Shown: positions 24,244 to 32,321 of the stretch, one piece after another
Layout: each line of letters opens with the position of its first letter
Position numbering within the stretch: the stretch's first letter is position 1
DNA from: Promethearchaeota archaeon
GTDB lineage: Archaea; Asgardarchaeota; Lokiarchaeia; Sigynarchaeales; SOKP01
DNA: 36,312 nucleotides
Reading direction: 5' to 3'
NCBI GenBank assembly: GCA_030620005.1
Contig: JAUXAJ010000016.1
Location: 1 to 36,312 of the forward strand
Notes under the pieces: model-generated
The model's database searches: none
What the model was told of the DNA's origin: nothing
The model's input: the letters and a program-made list of their open reading frames with translations, nothing else
Program-made: the position numbers and the translations under genes

Positions 24244-24339
24244 ATGAAAAAAGTTCGTGTAACTCCAAGATCAATAACCATGATTGGGCATCCCTCATTG
24301 AAAAGGTTAAAATCAGCTGGTTTTAAACTTATATATTAA
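24244..24339 (+). pseudogene. N-terminal remnant of a D-2-hydroxyacid dehydrogenase
   Basis: ATG 24244 opens 31 codons, MKKVRVTPRSITMIGHPSL then KRLKSAGFKLIY, ending in TAA. This is the first strand-helix-strand of phosphoglycerate-dehydrogenase-like enzymes (V-x-V-T-P-R-S ... L-x-x-L-x-x-A-G). The following bases in another frame read NAEQVNILELS, reminiscent of the next helix, which suggests a frameshift and then loss. The NAD domain is not present in the window. It lies 120 bp upstream of the divergent ADH start. The segment cannot be functional alone. Confidence 0.5.
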
Positions 24340-24449
24340 CGCCGAGCAGGTTAATATATTAGAATTGTCTTATTAAAGTGAATTCAACACAAGATAAATA
24401 GCCTGGAATGAAAGCACCAGTTGAATTCATCCATGCTTCTATTTTCATC

Positions 24450-24740
24450 TCAATCCCAATTTAAACATAGAATTAGAACATATCCTTTTGGATTTATATA
24501 GTCAATAAAAATTTCCTCAATTTCTGCATTTGTAAATTTCTCTTTCAGTTTTTGGTATAATTTTCCTTTATCTTTGTCATCAGAAACAATTTTCTTTTTA
24601 CATATTGCGATAAACTTACCTTCATGTGAATCTTGAATCTTTGATAAATTGTCGTGTAACCATTTAAAACTTTCATTATGAAATTTCATAATTTCAGTTA
24701 ATCGGGCTTCATCTACTCCAAATTCGCTTAATACACCCAA
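24450..24740 (-). CDS. DUF5678-like small protein
   Basis: 96 residues: an N-terminal helix pair (VDEARLTEIMKFHNESFKW), then the family's core. The core reads LHDNLSKIQDSHEGKFIAI with a strand pair around EGKFIAICKKKIV, a Lys-rich helix (GKLYQKLKEKF) and a final strand IDYINPKGYVLIL. That order matches DUF5678, an archaeal family of unknown role. The start is TTG 24740, because no ATG precedes it in frame. It is isolated, with about 110 bp to the hydroxyacid dehydrogenase remnant and 215 bp to the KDPG aldolase. DUF5678 genes often sit near toxin-antitoxin or aspartyl-protease-like partners, none of which is adjacent here. Confidence 0.6.
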   Translation of the reverse strand: MGVLSEFGVDEARLTEIMKFHNESFKWLHDNLSKIQDSHEGKFIAICKKKIVSDDKDKGKLYQKLKEKFTNAEIEEIFIDYINPKGYVLILCLNWD

Positions 24741-24954
24741 ATTATATCACTTTTTAATAATTTCTTTTCTAGAATTTTCATTTTTCTTTATGTATTCTTT
24801 TTCATTATATTTATACTAAAATAAGGATAAAAAAATAATTGTTTTCTCAATACTTGGTTTTAGCATGTTAGGTAATGTGATTCTAAATTCTTAAAAAACA
24901 TGCTCATTTTAATTAAATCAATAAAAATAATTACAATCAATTCAATTCAATCAA

Positions 24955-25590
24955 ATGGATGCATTAAAAAAAATAGAAGAATTTAAACTCATACCAGTAG
25001 CAGTTATTGAAAACTCTGACAATGCAATGCCCCTAGGAAAAGCTCTTATCGAAGCAGGACTTCCTGTTGTTGAAGTAACGTTCCGAACCGAGGCTGCAGA
25101 AGAATCTATTTCTATATTAACGAGAGAGATGCCAGAATTATTTGTTGGGGCTGGAATTGTGTTATCAATCGACCAAGTAAAAAAAGCAGTAGGTGCCGGA
25201 GCACAATTCATAGTTTCTCCCGGTTTTAATCCCAAAGTTGTCGATTATTGTGTGAATAATGACATCACAATAATTCCGGGTGTTAATACTCCGACTATGG
25301 TGGAATGGGCGCTTGATAGGGGATTAAAACTGGTTAAATTCTATCCTGCTGATCTCTCAGGCGGTACGAAAATGCTCAGGTTTTTATCGGGGCCATATCC
25401 GCAGATGAGATATATGCCTACTGGAGGGATTAATAGCGAAAGTTTAATCAAATACCTGAAACTAGGTAGTGTTATTGCATGTGGCGGAAGCTGGATCGTA
25501 AAGAAAGACTTGATCTCAGCAAAAAAATTTGATGAGATAACTCGCTTAACAAGAGATGCAATTTCAAGGATTAAATCAGAACTAGGATGA
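24955..25590 (+). CDS. eda: KDPG/KHG aldolase
   Basis: 211 residues of the class I aldolase that splits 2-keto-3-deoxy-6-phosphogluconate (or 4-hydroxy-2-oxoglutarate) to pyruvate and an aldehyde. Visible motifs: VVEVTFRTEAA with Glu40 and Arg44; FVGAGIVLS; IVSPGFNP; IPGVNTPTM; LKLVKFYPAD with Schiff-base Lys128; MPTGGIN for the phosphate; and GGSWIV near the end. All catalytic residues are kept. Most archaea use an unrelated KDG aldolase of the DHDPS family, so this is a bacterial-type gene and perhaps acquired. The dehydrogenase-like remnants next to it suggest that a sugar-acid pathway was once complete. The upstream 215 bp holds no other gene. The leader CAATTCAATTCAATCAA just before the ATG has a short tandem repeat. 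Confidence 0.9.
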   Translation: MDALKKIEEFKLIPVAVIENSDNAMPLGKALIEAGLPVVEVTFRTEAAEESISILTREMPELFVGAGIVLSIDQVKKAVGAGAQFIVSPGFNPKVVDYCVNNDITIIPGVNTPTMVEWALDRGLKLVKFYPADLSGGTKMLRFLSGPYPQMRYMPTGGINSESLIKYLKLGSVIACGGSWIVKKDLISAKKFDEITRLTRDAISRIKSELG

Positions 25591-25671
25591 GTAATTTTAA
25601 TAATTTCGATAAAAAACAAGTTACAATAACTTTCATGATTCTTTTGCATTTATTTTAATTCACGGCAGGTA

Positions 25672-27072
25672 CTAATGATACTCTACTATTATTGAGGGAT
25701 ATCTTTTTGCTACAACCTTTTTTTGTTCCCACAATTCTTGGGCCTTTATCACCCACGATTCGAAATTGGCGGGTGTATCAGGATAGTTCTCGTAATGCTT
25801 GCGCACCTTTCCGGCAAGACCGTTCGCTTTCAATAATTTTCGAACATTTTTGAGAGAAAGCTTTCGTTTAATTAAACCTGCTAGTAAACTCCCAATAAAT
25901 TTAAGAATATCGCTAGCGGACATTTCTTGTTCATATTCCTTATTTGGTTCGGGAATTTCTTCTTTATCGCCAGACTTATAAATAATTTCCTTTTTAATGA
26001 GGTAATTCCATTCCTTTTCAGTAAAATGCAATATTCCAGACAATTGCGCGAGTAAACCAGCAAATTTTGCTCCCTGATCCTTAAAGTATTTAACATTAAT
26101 GTCCCATAACTGTTCTTTACTCAAATATCCATCCTTTTGAAGTGACTCATCTATTACTTCAGCCGCTATCATGCACAAAACCCAAGTTGCGGTTGTTCCG
26201 TGCCCTGAGAAAGGATACGTAATTGCGGCTGCATCGCCCACACAAAAGAAGGCATCACCTACAAGAGAGTAAGGTGGTCGTCTCCAAGGAGTAATTCCTT
26301 GTTCTTTTTTGATAATTTCATATGGAGGGAGGTTTGCTTTTTTAAGAAGATCTTCTCTAACTTTTCTAGCATTTTCATAACTCCCCATCTGTCCGATGCC
26401 AAGTATTACGCCGTTTTTAACATGAGACGGTCCTAGCCAGGCAAGATAATAGATATAGGACGTATCAACTTCAGGATGCGGCTCTTCGGGTTTTGACCAT
26501 TTAATATATTGTAATAACACGTACATTACATCGTTAGGACCCAGTTCGAAAGTTTCAACGCCATATTCAGATGGAAGGGACGTCCGCATGACAGCACGCG
26601 TTCCTGACGCGTCCACTACTAGCCTAGCACGGTATTCAATTTTTTCGCCCTGCTTTTCTGCTAATACTCCTACAATTTTTCCATTTTCATAAATAAGCTC
26701 AGAGAATAGGCACGAAAACTCAAGATTCACTCCGTCAGCTTCCACGGTCTTATAGAATCGTTGCAAGAAGGGAGTTAGGCGAACAATCGTTTGAAGCGCT
26801 CGCGTTTTAATTTTCGTTTTAAAATCTGGTGATACTACTGTTGATTCTTCCCTAATTTCGAGACAATCAGGATTTCCTACTTTAAAAGGAGGGATACCTG
26901 CTAATTTGACCCTGTCGGTTTCAAAATGTATGACATCTAACCTTTTACCAACATTTTCTCTCTCGTCCTTTTCAAGAATAGTAACGGAGCGTCCTCTTTT
27001 AGCTATCCTCCACCCAAGATATGTTCCTGCCGTTCCAGCTCCTACAATAAGAACGTCACATTGTTCCACCAT
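25672..27072 (-). CDS. Geranylgeranyl-reductase-type FAD oxidoreductase
   Basis: 466 residues. The N-terminal FAD fold is DVLIVGAGTAGTYLGWRIAK with the acidic strand end VTILEKDERENVG, and a second FAD motif VDASGTRAVMR lies near 155. The C-terminal FAD motif CVGDAAAITYPFSGHGTTA is at about 275-293. This combination is that of the GGR/FixC family (COG0644), whose archaeal members saturate the isoprenoid chains of ether lipids. The last 80 residues are basic and helical, without a Cys pair. Members also act on other unsaturated substrates, so lipid saturation is the default, not proven. The QueG-like gene lies 56 nt downstream and the KDPG aldolase converges on it. Confidence 0.83.
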   Translation of the reverse strand: MVEQCDVLIVGAGTAGTYLGWRIAKRGRSVTILEKDERENVGKRLDVIHFETDRVKLAGIPPFKVGNPDCLEIREESTVVSPDFKTKIKTRALQTIVRLTPFLQRFYKTVEADGVNLEFSCLFSELIYENGKIVGVLAEKQGEKIEYRARLVVDASGTRAVMRTSLPSEYGVETFELGPNDVMYVLLQYIKWSKPEEPHPEVDTSYIYYLAWLGPSHVKNGVILGIGQMGSYENARKVREDLLKKANLPPYEIIKKEQGITPWRRPPYSLVGDAFFCVGDAAAITYPFSGHGTTATWVLCMIAAEVIDESLQKDGYLSKEQLWDINVKYFKDQGAKFAGLLAQLSGILHFTEKEWNYLIKKEIIYKSGDKEEIPEPNKEYEQEMSASDILKFIGSLLAGLIKRKLSLKNVRKLLKANGLAGKVRKHYENYPDTPANFESWVIKAQELWEQKKVVAKRYPSIIVEYH

Positions 27073-27128
27073 ATTTTACACTCTAAAATTGTTTTAATGA
27101 TCTTTATATTTGATAAGAATAAATAATT

Positions 27129-28262
27129 TTAGTCTTTTTTAACGCGACTTAATTCTTTATAATAGAGTCGTTGATGCTTTAGATCCATTGCTTCAAAGAC
27201 TTTTTCTGCTTCTTCGGGCGGAAACACGGCAATTTCACCGTTTTCTTTTTGAATCACGCATCCCGAATTAGTAAGAATGCGATAATTCTCTTTGGTTTCC
27301 TTAGGATCTCCCCAGCAAATTAACTGGCAGTTACCACAAGTAAGTTTCGTATTTAATAACATGTTCGCAATCCTTTCCTTGTCATCACCAAGGGCATCCA
27401 GGATTCCGCCGTTATTCCCTAATTTTGAGGAATCATAACCGATTTCCGTTCCATCATTAGGCCATTTTGCTGCGTTATTTGCGGAAAGTGATAAAAGTCT
27501 CATTACCTCTTTATCAGTTTCAGGATACGGATATCTACCCGGCGACCAGGTCGACCACTTTCTTGTTTTGTCTAGACCAGAAAGACCTCCACACACAATC
27601 TGACATCTCGCAAGATTAACGCGCTTAGCACATTTAAATACGTGGCCCCCGATAGTAAGAAAATCTTCTTCTAAGCTCCCAAACATTCTTAAAGCACATG
27701 CACTTTGACATAGCTTGCATTTATTGCAGAATGATTCTTCGGGAGGAATAGGATCTGTTGGTTTTAAATTTGCAGAAGTAACTAGACACCCTAAAATTAT
27801 AGGCGCTCCAATGTCCTTTAACCCAATATTACCTGACCAACCAATTGACCCCACTCCACTGCGCGCAGCAATTAATTTTAGAGAAATCTCCGGTATCATG
27901 TTGATTTCCCAACCTGGGACGTCTATCCGGTATTTAAAATTTGGAAACACTTCTACTGCTTTAAAACCCTTTTTCTTTAGAAAATTGGCTGTCTTAACCG
28001 AGATATTAAACGCTCGAATATTTGTTTCTATGTTGTCCAATTCATGATCTCTACGACCGTATGGCAAGTCCTTTCTTAAAAAACTATGAATTTTCTCTCG
28101 ATCAAGTGGTAGGGCAAAACAAATTGCTGATTGAGCGTCTGATAATGGATAAGTGATATCAATAGTTGAAGGCCCTCCAGATAAAGATTCTCGAGTCGCA
28201 AATCCAACCTTTAAAGCTCCATGCTGTAGTATAAAACTTTCAACTTCACTATTTAACGAAAT
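27129..28262 (-). CDS. QueG-like double [4Fe-4S] protein, start codon unusual
   Basis: Epoxyqueuosine-reductase-like iron-sulfur protein. Counting from 28262, the ligands CNKCKLCQSAC (Cys179, 182, 185, 189) and CGNCQLICWGDP fit two clusters, and SGVGSIGWSGNIGL matches the family core. Homology continues upstream of the first ordinary start (TTG 28067): LNSEVESFILQHGALKVGF, then ATRESLSGGPSTIDITYPLS and ICFALPLD, typical of the N-terminal domain. The frame is open up to a TGA near 28330 but holds no ATG, GTG or TTG between that stop and 28067. ATT at 28262, at the expected N-terminus, is the best candidate. Either ATT initiates or the start was lost and the gene is decaying. Known QueG makes queuosine in bacteria. 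Asgard relatives are divergent and their role is unknown. Confidence 0.78.
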   Translation of the reverse strand: MSLNSEVESFILQHGALKVGFATRESLSGGPSTIDITYPLSDAQSAICFALPLDREKIHSFLRKDLPYGRRDHELDNIETNIRAFNISVKTANFLKKKGFKAVEVFPNFKYRIDVPGWEINMIPEISLKLIAARSGVGSIGWSGNIGLKDIGAPIILGCLVTSANLKPTDPIPPEESFCNKCKLCQSACALRMFGSLEEDFLTIGGHVFKCAKRVNLARCQIVCGGLSGLDKTRKWSTWSPGRYPYPETDKEVMRLLSLSANNAAKWPNDGTEIGYDSSKLGNNGGILDALGDDKERIANMLLNTKLTCGNCQLICWGDPKETKENYRILTNSGCVIQKENGEIAVFPPEEAEKVFEAMDLKHQRLYYKELSRVKKD

Positions 28263-28394
28263 ATTACTATCACCATGACTAATAGTAAGAAAAATTAATG
28301 AACCTATTTTAAATTTGATTTTATTTCAAACTTGATTTAAAAACTATAAAATAACCAGCATGTATCAAAAATCTTAACAAATTTTACCTTAAAG

Positions 28395-28721
28395 TTATTC
28401 TTTCATCTCATTGAACAATTTCTTGGTTTTTATCAATTCTTCTTCCATTTCTTCATCAGTTAAAGCTGGAGGTTGAATTTTTTCACGCTCAACATATTCC
28501 ATCATTGCATATATTGATACTTTTGCTAAAGTAGCAGCTTCTGCCAAGCTTATCAATCCCTTTCGGTAGATTTCACCTGCCTCTTTCAACTTATATTCGG
28601 TAATTTGGGCAAGTAAAAATTTACGCATTAATGCAGAGCGATCTATCCTTTCCTTTTCGCAAATTTTATTCAATTCTTCTATTTCTTCCTTTTTTAATCG
28701 AGTTGACACTACATCCGTCAT
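28395..28721 (-). CDS. UPF0175-family antitoxin
   Basis: 108 residues. An RHH-like N-terminal part (VVSTRLKKEEIEELNKICE, then SALMRKFLLAQITEY) precedes the UPF0175 core YRKGLISLAEAATLAKVS, the helix-turn-helix that binds the operator. A charged C-terminal tail (TDEEMEEELIKTKKLF) follows. The ATG (28721) directly follows the toxin's TAA (28722-28724), giving tight coupling with the toxin first. UPF0175 proteins pair with PIN proteins of the DUF3368 type, which is what lies upstream. Confidence 0.8.
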   Translation of the reverse strand: MTDVVSTRLKKEEIEELNKICEKERIDRSALMRKFLLAQITEYKLKEAGEIYRKGLISLAEAATLAKVSIYAMMEYVEREKIQPPALTDEEMEEELIKTKKLFNEMKE

Positions 28722-29225
28722 TTATGTATCCCCTTTCCTTTGTTGGAGTTTTTCCAAAAAGAACAAAAACGATTTAGGCTTAGTTGCATGTATAGCCTCT
28801 AATTTTTTTAATATCTTAATAAATTCTGCTTCTGTTAATTGATTTTGATTTAATTTCTCAAAATAAAAAGAATCCAATCTCATGGCTTTTTGTTCTCCCC
28901 TAATAAATTTTTTATAAGCTCTATCATCAGAAGTCAAGCAAATACCATCTTCTTTTGCCAGGATATAACAACTTGTTTCACCGGGGTCAAGAAAACGATT
29001 TAATTCTTCAGATATATTAATCGAAATAACAGGAATTTTAAATTTATTTAATGCTATTTCGGCATCACTAGCATCAGGATACTTACTTGCCTTGCCGTTG
29101 ACGATTACTTCTTGATAAACGCTAGAATCAATAACTACAGGATATTCTATAAGATTCATGAATTTAGAAAACATTTCTGCTTTTATTAAATAAATTAGCG
29201 TACAAGCGTCTAAAATCCATCGCAT
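28722..29225 (-). CDS. PIN-domain toxin (DUF3368/VapC-like)
   Basis: 167 residues. The motifs are ILDACTLIYLIKA (Asp6), SSVYQEVI (Glu), LDPGETSCYILA and LTSDDRAYKKF, the D-D-R form common in DUF3368 proteins. The acidic quartet is complete, so endoribonuclease activity is likely. A C-terminal helical extension (LTEAEFIKILKKLEAI) replaces the usual end. It is the first gene of the pair. Upstream (29226-29280) are AT-rich boxes and TGTATACA at 29266-29273, a palindrome also found in the 78-bp repeats near the other toxin-antitoxin genes. Confidence 0.82.
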   Translation of the reverse strand: MRWILDACTLIYLIKAEMFSKFMNLIEYPVVIDSSVYQEVIVNGKASKYPDASDAEIALNKFKIPVISINISEELNRFLDPGETSCYILAKEDGICLTSDDRAYKKFIRGEQKAMRLDSFYFEKLNQNQLTEAEFIKILKKLEAIHATKPKSFLFFLEKLQQRKGDT

Positions 29226-29931
29226 TATGATTTATATACAAATACATACTTAAATAATTATCGATTGTATACACTATCTATAAACTAATTTTTAAAGAAG
29301 GTAAGTGGAAAATTTAGCTTTTTTGTTTATCCCAGTATATACATCTACCGAAGAATACGTGTATAATGTATAAATAAGAATATATAATTGATATAATATA
29401 TATAATTGATATTACTTGAGTTAAATAGAATTAATTATTATGAGATTCTGTAAAAAAAGATTAAGATTAAAATTTATTTAACATGAACCGGGAAGATTAA
29501 TATAAAAGAAAATTAGAATTTATTGCTGATAAAATATCACTATTATATGAGAATCTTAAAAAGGATAAATTTTATTCTATCGACTTCAAGTTTCTATCGA
29601 TGCTACCATGGATGTAGTTTCGATTTTTTTTTTAGCAAGCTTATTTTTATAGTAGTTGCGATTTCCCCTATAGGAAATTTAACACGTAAAGAAGCTCCCA
29701 AAAAATGAGTTTCCCCGTGATATACTATTTCATAATCTGCAGGGGGACCACACGAAACGCTAAACTTGAGGAAATCACAATACAAAACCGAGAAGTTTAA
29801 ATACCCTAACAAAGGTGGGAGACAACTTCTTATTTTTATCTTCCTTTTTGGGAAATTTTCATCTTCATACCTTCTTTTTTTCCAAGCAGGTTAAAATCCA
29901 AGCCAAGCGAACTCACAACAACGAAAATTTA
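29226..29931. other. 700-bp gap without a supported gene
   Basis: The left part is very AT-rich, with repeated ATATAATTGATAT units around 29385-29420. The centre has only weak short frames on both strands: a 61-codon + frame from 29523, and a 69-codon minus frame whose TTG start lies inside the promoter-like box at 29788-29803. The right end has the box and a pyrimidine-rich tract. No tRNA, rRNA or CRISPR signature was seen. Confidence 0.5.
29788..29803 (+). promoter_or_regulatory. Strong BRE/TATA-like promoter box with no gene after it
   Basis: CCGAGAAGTTTAAATA resembles a purine-rich BRE followed by a TATA box (TTTAAATA at 29796-29803), in the style of strong archaeal promoters. Transcription would start near 29825 on the + strand. 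The next 50 nt are pyrimidine-rich and end in seven T (29875-29881). No reading frame follows, so a short RNA, an antisense transcript to the HhH gene end, or a relic promoter are options. Confidence 0.35.
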
Positions 29932-30279
29932 CTATTTTGGCAAGTAAAATTTACATAACTTGCATTGATATGCACCAATTCTCCTCTCTGGACCCAAAAT
30001 AATAAATTTACTTTCCATTGTCCCGCCACACTTGGGACAACTTTTAACAAACTTCTTCTTAATAGCATCTAATACTTTTACGATACCATTTTCTAAATTT
30101 ATTAGTTCTTTTGCGTTTTGTATCATTTTTTGCGCTGAGCTAATACCAATACCTTTAATCCAAGCTAGATTTTCGGGTTTAGAGCTTGCGATGTCCTCAA
30201 TAGTTTTTATACCACCATCATGTAGTTTAATAGCCACAGCGGGACCAATTCCTCTAACTCGATTAAGTTCGTCAGCCAT
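29932..30279 (-). CDS. Helix-hairpin-helix protein with C-terminal zinc ribbon
   Basis: 115 residues from ATG 30279. The N-terminal part RVRGIGPAVAIKLHDGGIKT and WIKGIGISSAQKMIQNAKE are two HhH motifs, like the RadA/Rad51 N-terminal domain, and should bind DNA without sequence preference. A basic helix (KVLDAIKKKFVK) leads to a zinc ribbon CPKCGG ... CKLCKF (C-x2-C, C-x2-C). An upstream start at 30339 is possible, but a TATA-like TTATATAA lies about 33 bp before ATG 30279, which fits a short-leader transcript. The first 20 codons would then be untranslated. Likely a small DNA-repair or DNA-structure protein; no specific family is recognised. Confidence 0.72.
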   Translation of the reverse strand: MADELNRVRGIGPAVAIKLHDGGIKTIEDIASSKPENLAWIKGIGISSAQKMIQNAKELINLENGIVKVLDAIKKKFVKSCPKCGGTMESKFIILGPERRIGAYQCKLCKFYLPK

Positions 30280-30380
30280 GAAAAACAAACACTTTGAGAG
30301 ATTATTGTTATATAATTGATTTTGGGATAAGATATTCAAACTTCAAAATCTATTATGTTATTTATATTATGTGAATCAGA

Positions 30381-30423
30381 TTATTTTTAATTTCCCTCCA
30401 TTTTTTAAAAAAGTTAGCATTTT
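30381..30423. repeat. ~43-bp dispersed repeat, copy 2
   Basis: TTATTTTTAATTTCCCTCCA and the next 23 bp match 17532-17574. Here it lies in the 240-bp gap between the HhH gene start and the first 7-TM gene's end, with no gene immediately to its right on the + strand. Confidence 0.5.
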
Positions 30424-30500
30424 TTAAATCGATAAATTCAAGCACTCTCTTTATTAATAAGTCATGGTGCTCATGAATCTCATGGGCATAAAATTAATAT

Positions 30501-30516
30501 AAAAAAAAAAAAAAAA
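30501..30516 (-). terminator. T-tract terminator of the first 7-TM gene
   Basis: Sixteen A in a row on the + strand, 6 nt past the minus-strand stop at 30522. This is the longest homopolymer in the window and a good U tract. Confidence 0.5.
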
Positions 30517-30521
30517 TTAAA

Positions 30522-31241
30522 TTATTTCTCTATTTCCCTTCCTACGCCAAAATACATGAGATAAGGCGATATAGTTGATAACCCTAACGATATTAAGCTC
30601 CATATGGTCCGAAAATACTGAATATTTAAAGTGTTGGAAAGTATGGTGCCATCAGCAAAAATAAAAATCCCCGCAAGTCCAATTAAAAAATATTTCCATT
30701 TCTTTTTTAATTGTTCGTCTTCAAATTTCTTATAAATAAGCCCCGCAATAACAAATCCGGGTATACCCGCCATTCCGTTCATTACAATAATTACATAAAT
30801 AAAGAGGGGAAGGCTCCAGACGGGTTTCCAACCAGTACTAGCGTTAATCGTGACGCCTCCTGGAATGAGAATCATGCAAAATAAAGCTACTGCGTAAACC
30901 GAAATAAGAATTAATTGCTTTTTGGTATTGAAGATTTTCGTTGATTTAAGTAGTATCAAATTAAAGACTAAAAGAAATATGGGCGATAAAAACAAGAAGT
31001 AATTAGTCAAAAAATTCAGAATAAATACGATTGTTTCGTCTGTTAAAGGTGCATACACGAAATTCATGAAAATACCTACAGCAATGGAAATATAAAATAT
31101 ACTAAATATTAAATTCAACCGCTTCGTGTCGCGCCTTAAAATTTTATACGCAAGATACAAAAAAATTAAACCAACAATGCCTTGTACTAGATAAACTTGT
31201 ATAAATCTTACTGGATCCAATTGTAATAGATTGAAAAGCAT
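30522..31241 (-). CDS. Seven-helix membrane protein A
   Basis: 239 residues with seven hydrophobic segments (about 14-34, 42-62, 66-94, 103-123, 137-165, 178-197, 205-232). Conserved with copy B are the start LLQLDPVRFIQVYLVQG, RRDTKRLNLIFSIFYI, FVYAPLTDE, a WKPVWS loop, YKKFEDEQLKKKWKYFLIG and the ending YFGVGR. The charged KFEDEQLKKKWKY loop is the most constant part. The layout is reminiscent of the seven-helix sensor part of some histidine kinases, but no kinase or output domain is attached. No named family is assigned. It lies 137 nt downstream of its paralogue, after that gene's T tract. Confidence 0.68.
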   Translation of the reverse strand: MLFNLLQLDPVRFIQVYLVQGIVGLIFLYLAYKILRRDTKRLNLIFSIFYISIAVGIFMNFVYAPLTDETIVFILNFLTNYFLFLSPIFLLVFNLILLKSTKIFNTKKQLILISVYAVALFCMILIPGGVTINASTGWKPVWSLPLFIYVIIVMNGMAGIPGFVIAGLIYKKFEDEQLKKKWKYFLIGLAGIFIFADGTILSNTLNIQYFRTIWSLISLGLSTISPYLMYFGVGREIEK

Positions 31242-31358
31242 TATTTCTCCTTAAAATTTAGTATTTAATTTAGTTATTATTAAAATATATCAAAGAATTT
31301 TAATATAAATTTTATCAAAAAAAAAATCCAAGTTAAAAAAAATTAAAATTAGAAATAG

Positions 31359-31367
31359 AAAAAAAAA
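31359..31367 (-). terminator. T-tract terminator of the second 7-TM gene
   Basis: Nine A on the + strand, 11 nt past the stop at 31379, with further short A runs to 31315. This suggests that the two 7-TM genes end separately. Confidence 0.4.
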
Positions 31368-31378
31368 GTGAAAATCAA

Positions 31379-32092
31379 TTATCGAGATAGTTGGCGACCC
31401 ACGCCGTAATAGACTAAAATGCCGCCAGTAATGACCAAAATCAATCCTATTACCCCTATTACTGTTCTGAATGTTGCATCGTTTAACGTGTTCGAAACAT
31501 ATAATCCGTACATGAATGCATAAAATTCACATTGCCCTATTATAAAATACTTCCATTTTTTCTTTAATTGCTCGTCTTCGAATTTTTTATAGATTTCTTT
31601 GGAGTAATATAAACTTGGCCCGATTCCCATTATTGTTACTGCGGCTATTATGTAAATAAAGTAGATAATGCTCCAAACAGGTTTCCATTCTGTTGTAGCA
31701 TTAATTGTTATTCCTTGCGGAATAAAGACCATGCCTATTAAAATTGCCATGTAGATCAAACTAATAATTAATTGCTTCTTCCCCGTTATTACTTTCTCGG
31801 ATCGTAAAAGTATGGCGTTAAACAAAGTAAGAAATATGGCTGAAAAATTTAAAGAAAACATCAACACATAGTAAAGAGTAAGAACGATTGCTTCGTCGGT
31901 AAGAGGGGCGTAAATGAAATTTATGGTCAATCCTAAAGCAACGAATATATAAAATCCACTAAAAATCAAGTTCAATCGTTTCGTATCGCGTTTAAGGACT
32001 TTATACGCAATAAAGAGGAAAATAGCTACTATTAGCCCTTGAGCAACATAAACAGTGAATATCCTGGTCGGATCTAGCTGAAATAATCCCAT
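31379..32092 (-). CDS. Seven-helix membrane protein B (tandem paralogue)
   Basis: 237 residues, same plan as 30522-31241: FQLDPTRIFTVYVAQGL, KRDTKRLNLIFSGFYI, FIYAPLTDE, WKPVWS, YKKFEDEQLKKKWKYFIIG and YYGVGRQLSR at the end. About half of the residues match the first copy by eye, so this duplication is older than that of the exchangers. The strongest conservation is in cytosolic-looking loops, which suggests a shared partner. The 79-bp repeat at 32104-32182 begins 12 bp upstream of the ATG and probably contains the promoter (a TTATATAA-type sequence on the minus strand). Confidence 0.68.
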   Translation of the reverse strand: MGLFQLDPTRIFTVYVAQGLIVAIFLFIAYKVLKRDTKRLNLIFSGFYIFVALGLTINFIYAPLTDEAIVLTLYYVLMFSLNFSAIFLTLFNAILLRSEKVITGKKQLIISLIYMAILIGMVFIPQGITINATTEWKPVWSIIYFIYIIAAVTIMGIGPSLYYSKEIYKKFEDEQLKKKWKYFIIGQCEFYAFMYGLYVSNTLNDATFRTVIGVIGLILVITGGILVYYGVGRQLSR

Positions 32093-32103
32093 TTAATAAT
32101 ACC

Positions 32104-32182
32104 TTCGAAATTATTCTTTTTTAATATTTTATAAGATATATTGGTATCATGTGTTATATAAATTTTCTTCAAAAGCATGCTT
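32104..32182. repeat. 79-bp direct repeat, copy 1 (promoter region of 7-TM gene B)
   Basis: Matches 34315-34393 in the same orientation with two mismatches. It contains TTATAAGATATATTGGTATC, a TTATATAA box and AAAAGCATGCTT, a near-palindrome, at the right end. It lies directly upstream of the 7-TM gene B start, while the other copy has no 7-TM gene beside it. Confidence 0.8.
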
Positions 32183-32238
32183 ATTAAAATTGTAATTTAT
32201 TTTTTTTTCGAAAAAATGTATCCTAAAAAGCCCAAATT

Positions 32239-32295
32239 AAGTGCGTTGTACATGGAGGAACAATAGTTGGAGATTTATATGTGTGTCCAAACTAC
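32239..32295 (+). pseudogene. Possible relic of an Ssl1-like zinc finger
   Basis: The + frame reads KCVVHGGTIVGDLYVCPNY, which resembles the first half of the zinc module in the nearby TPR protein (C-x2-C-x11-Y-V-C-P-x-C): C-x2-H-x10-C-P-N-Tyr. The fourth ligand is Tyr, and the following sequence does not continue the motif. The strand is opposite to the intact gene. The stretch is short, so chance cannot be excluded. Confidence 0.3.
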
Positions 32296-32321
32296 CAAAA
32301 TCAAAAGGTGAAAAATGTTGG

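Noticed and set aside
29523..29708. 61-codon + frame in the 29.2-29.9 kb gap
   Set aside because: Composition is Phe/Ser/Tyr-rich as expected for AT-rich noise, and it overlaps an equally weak minus frame.
29603..29812. 69-codon minus frame (SCGPPADYEIVYHGETHFLG)
   Set aside because: Has some protein-like residues, but starts at TTG inside a promoter-like box and matches nothing I recognise; possibly a relic.
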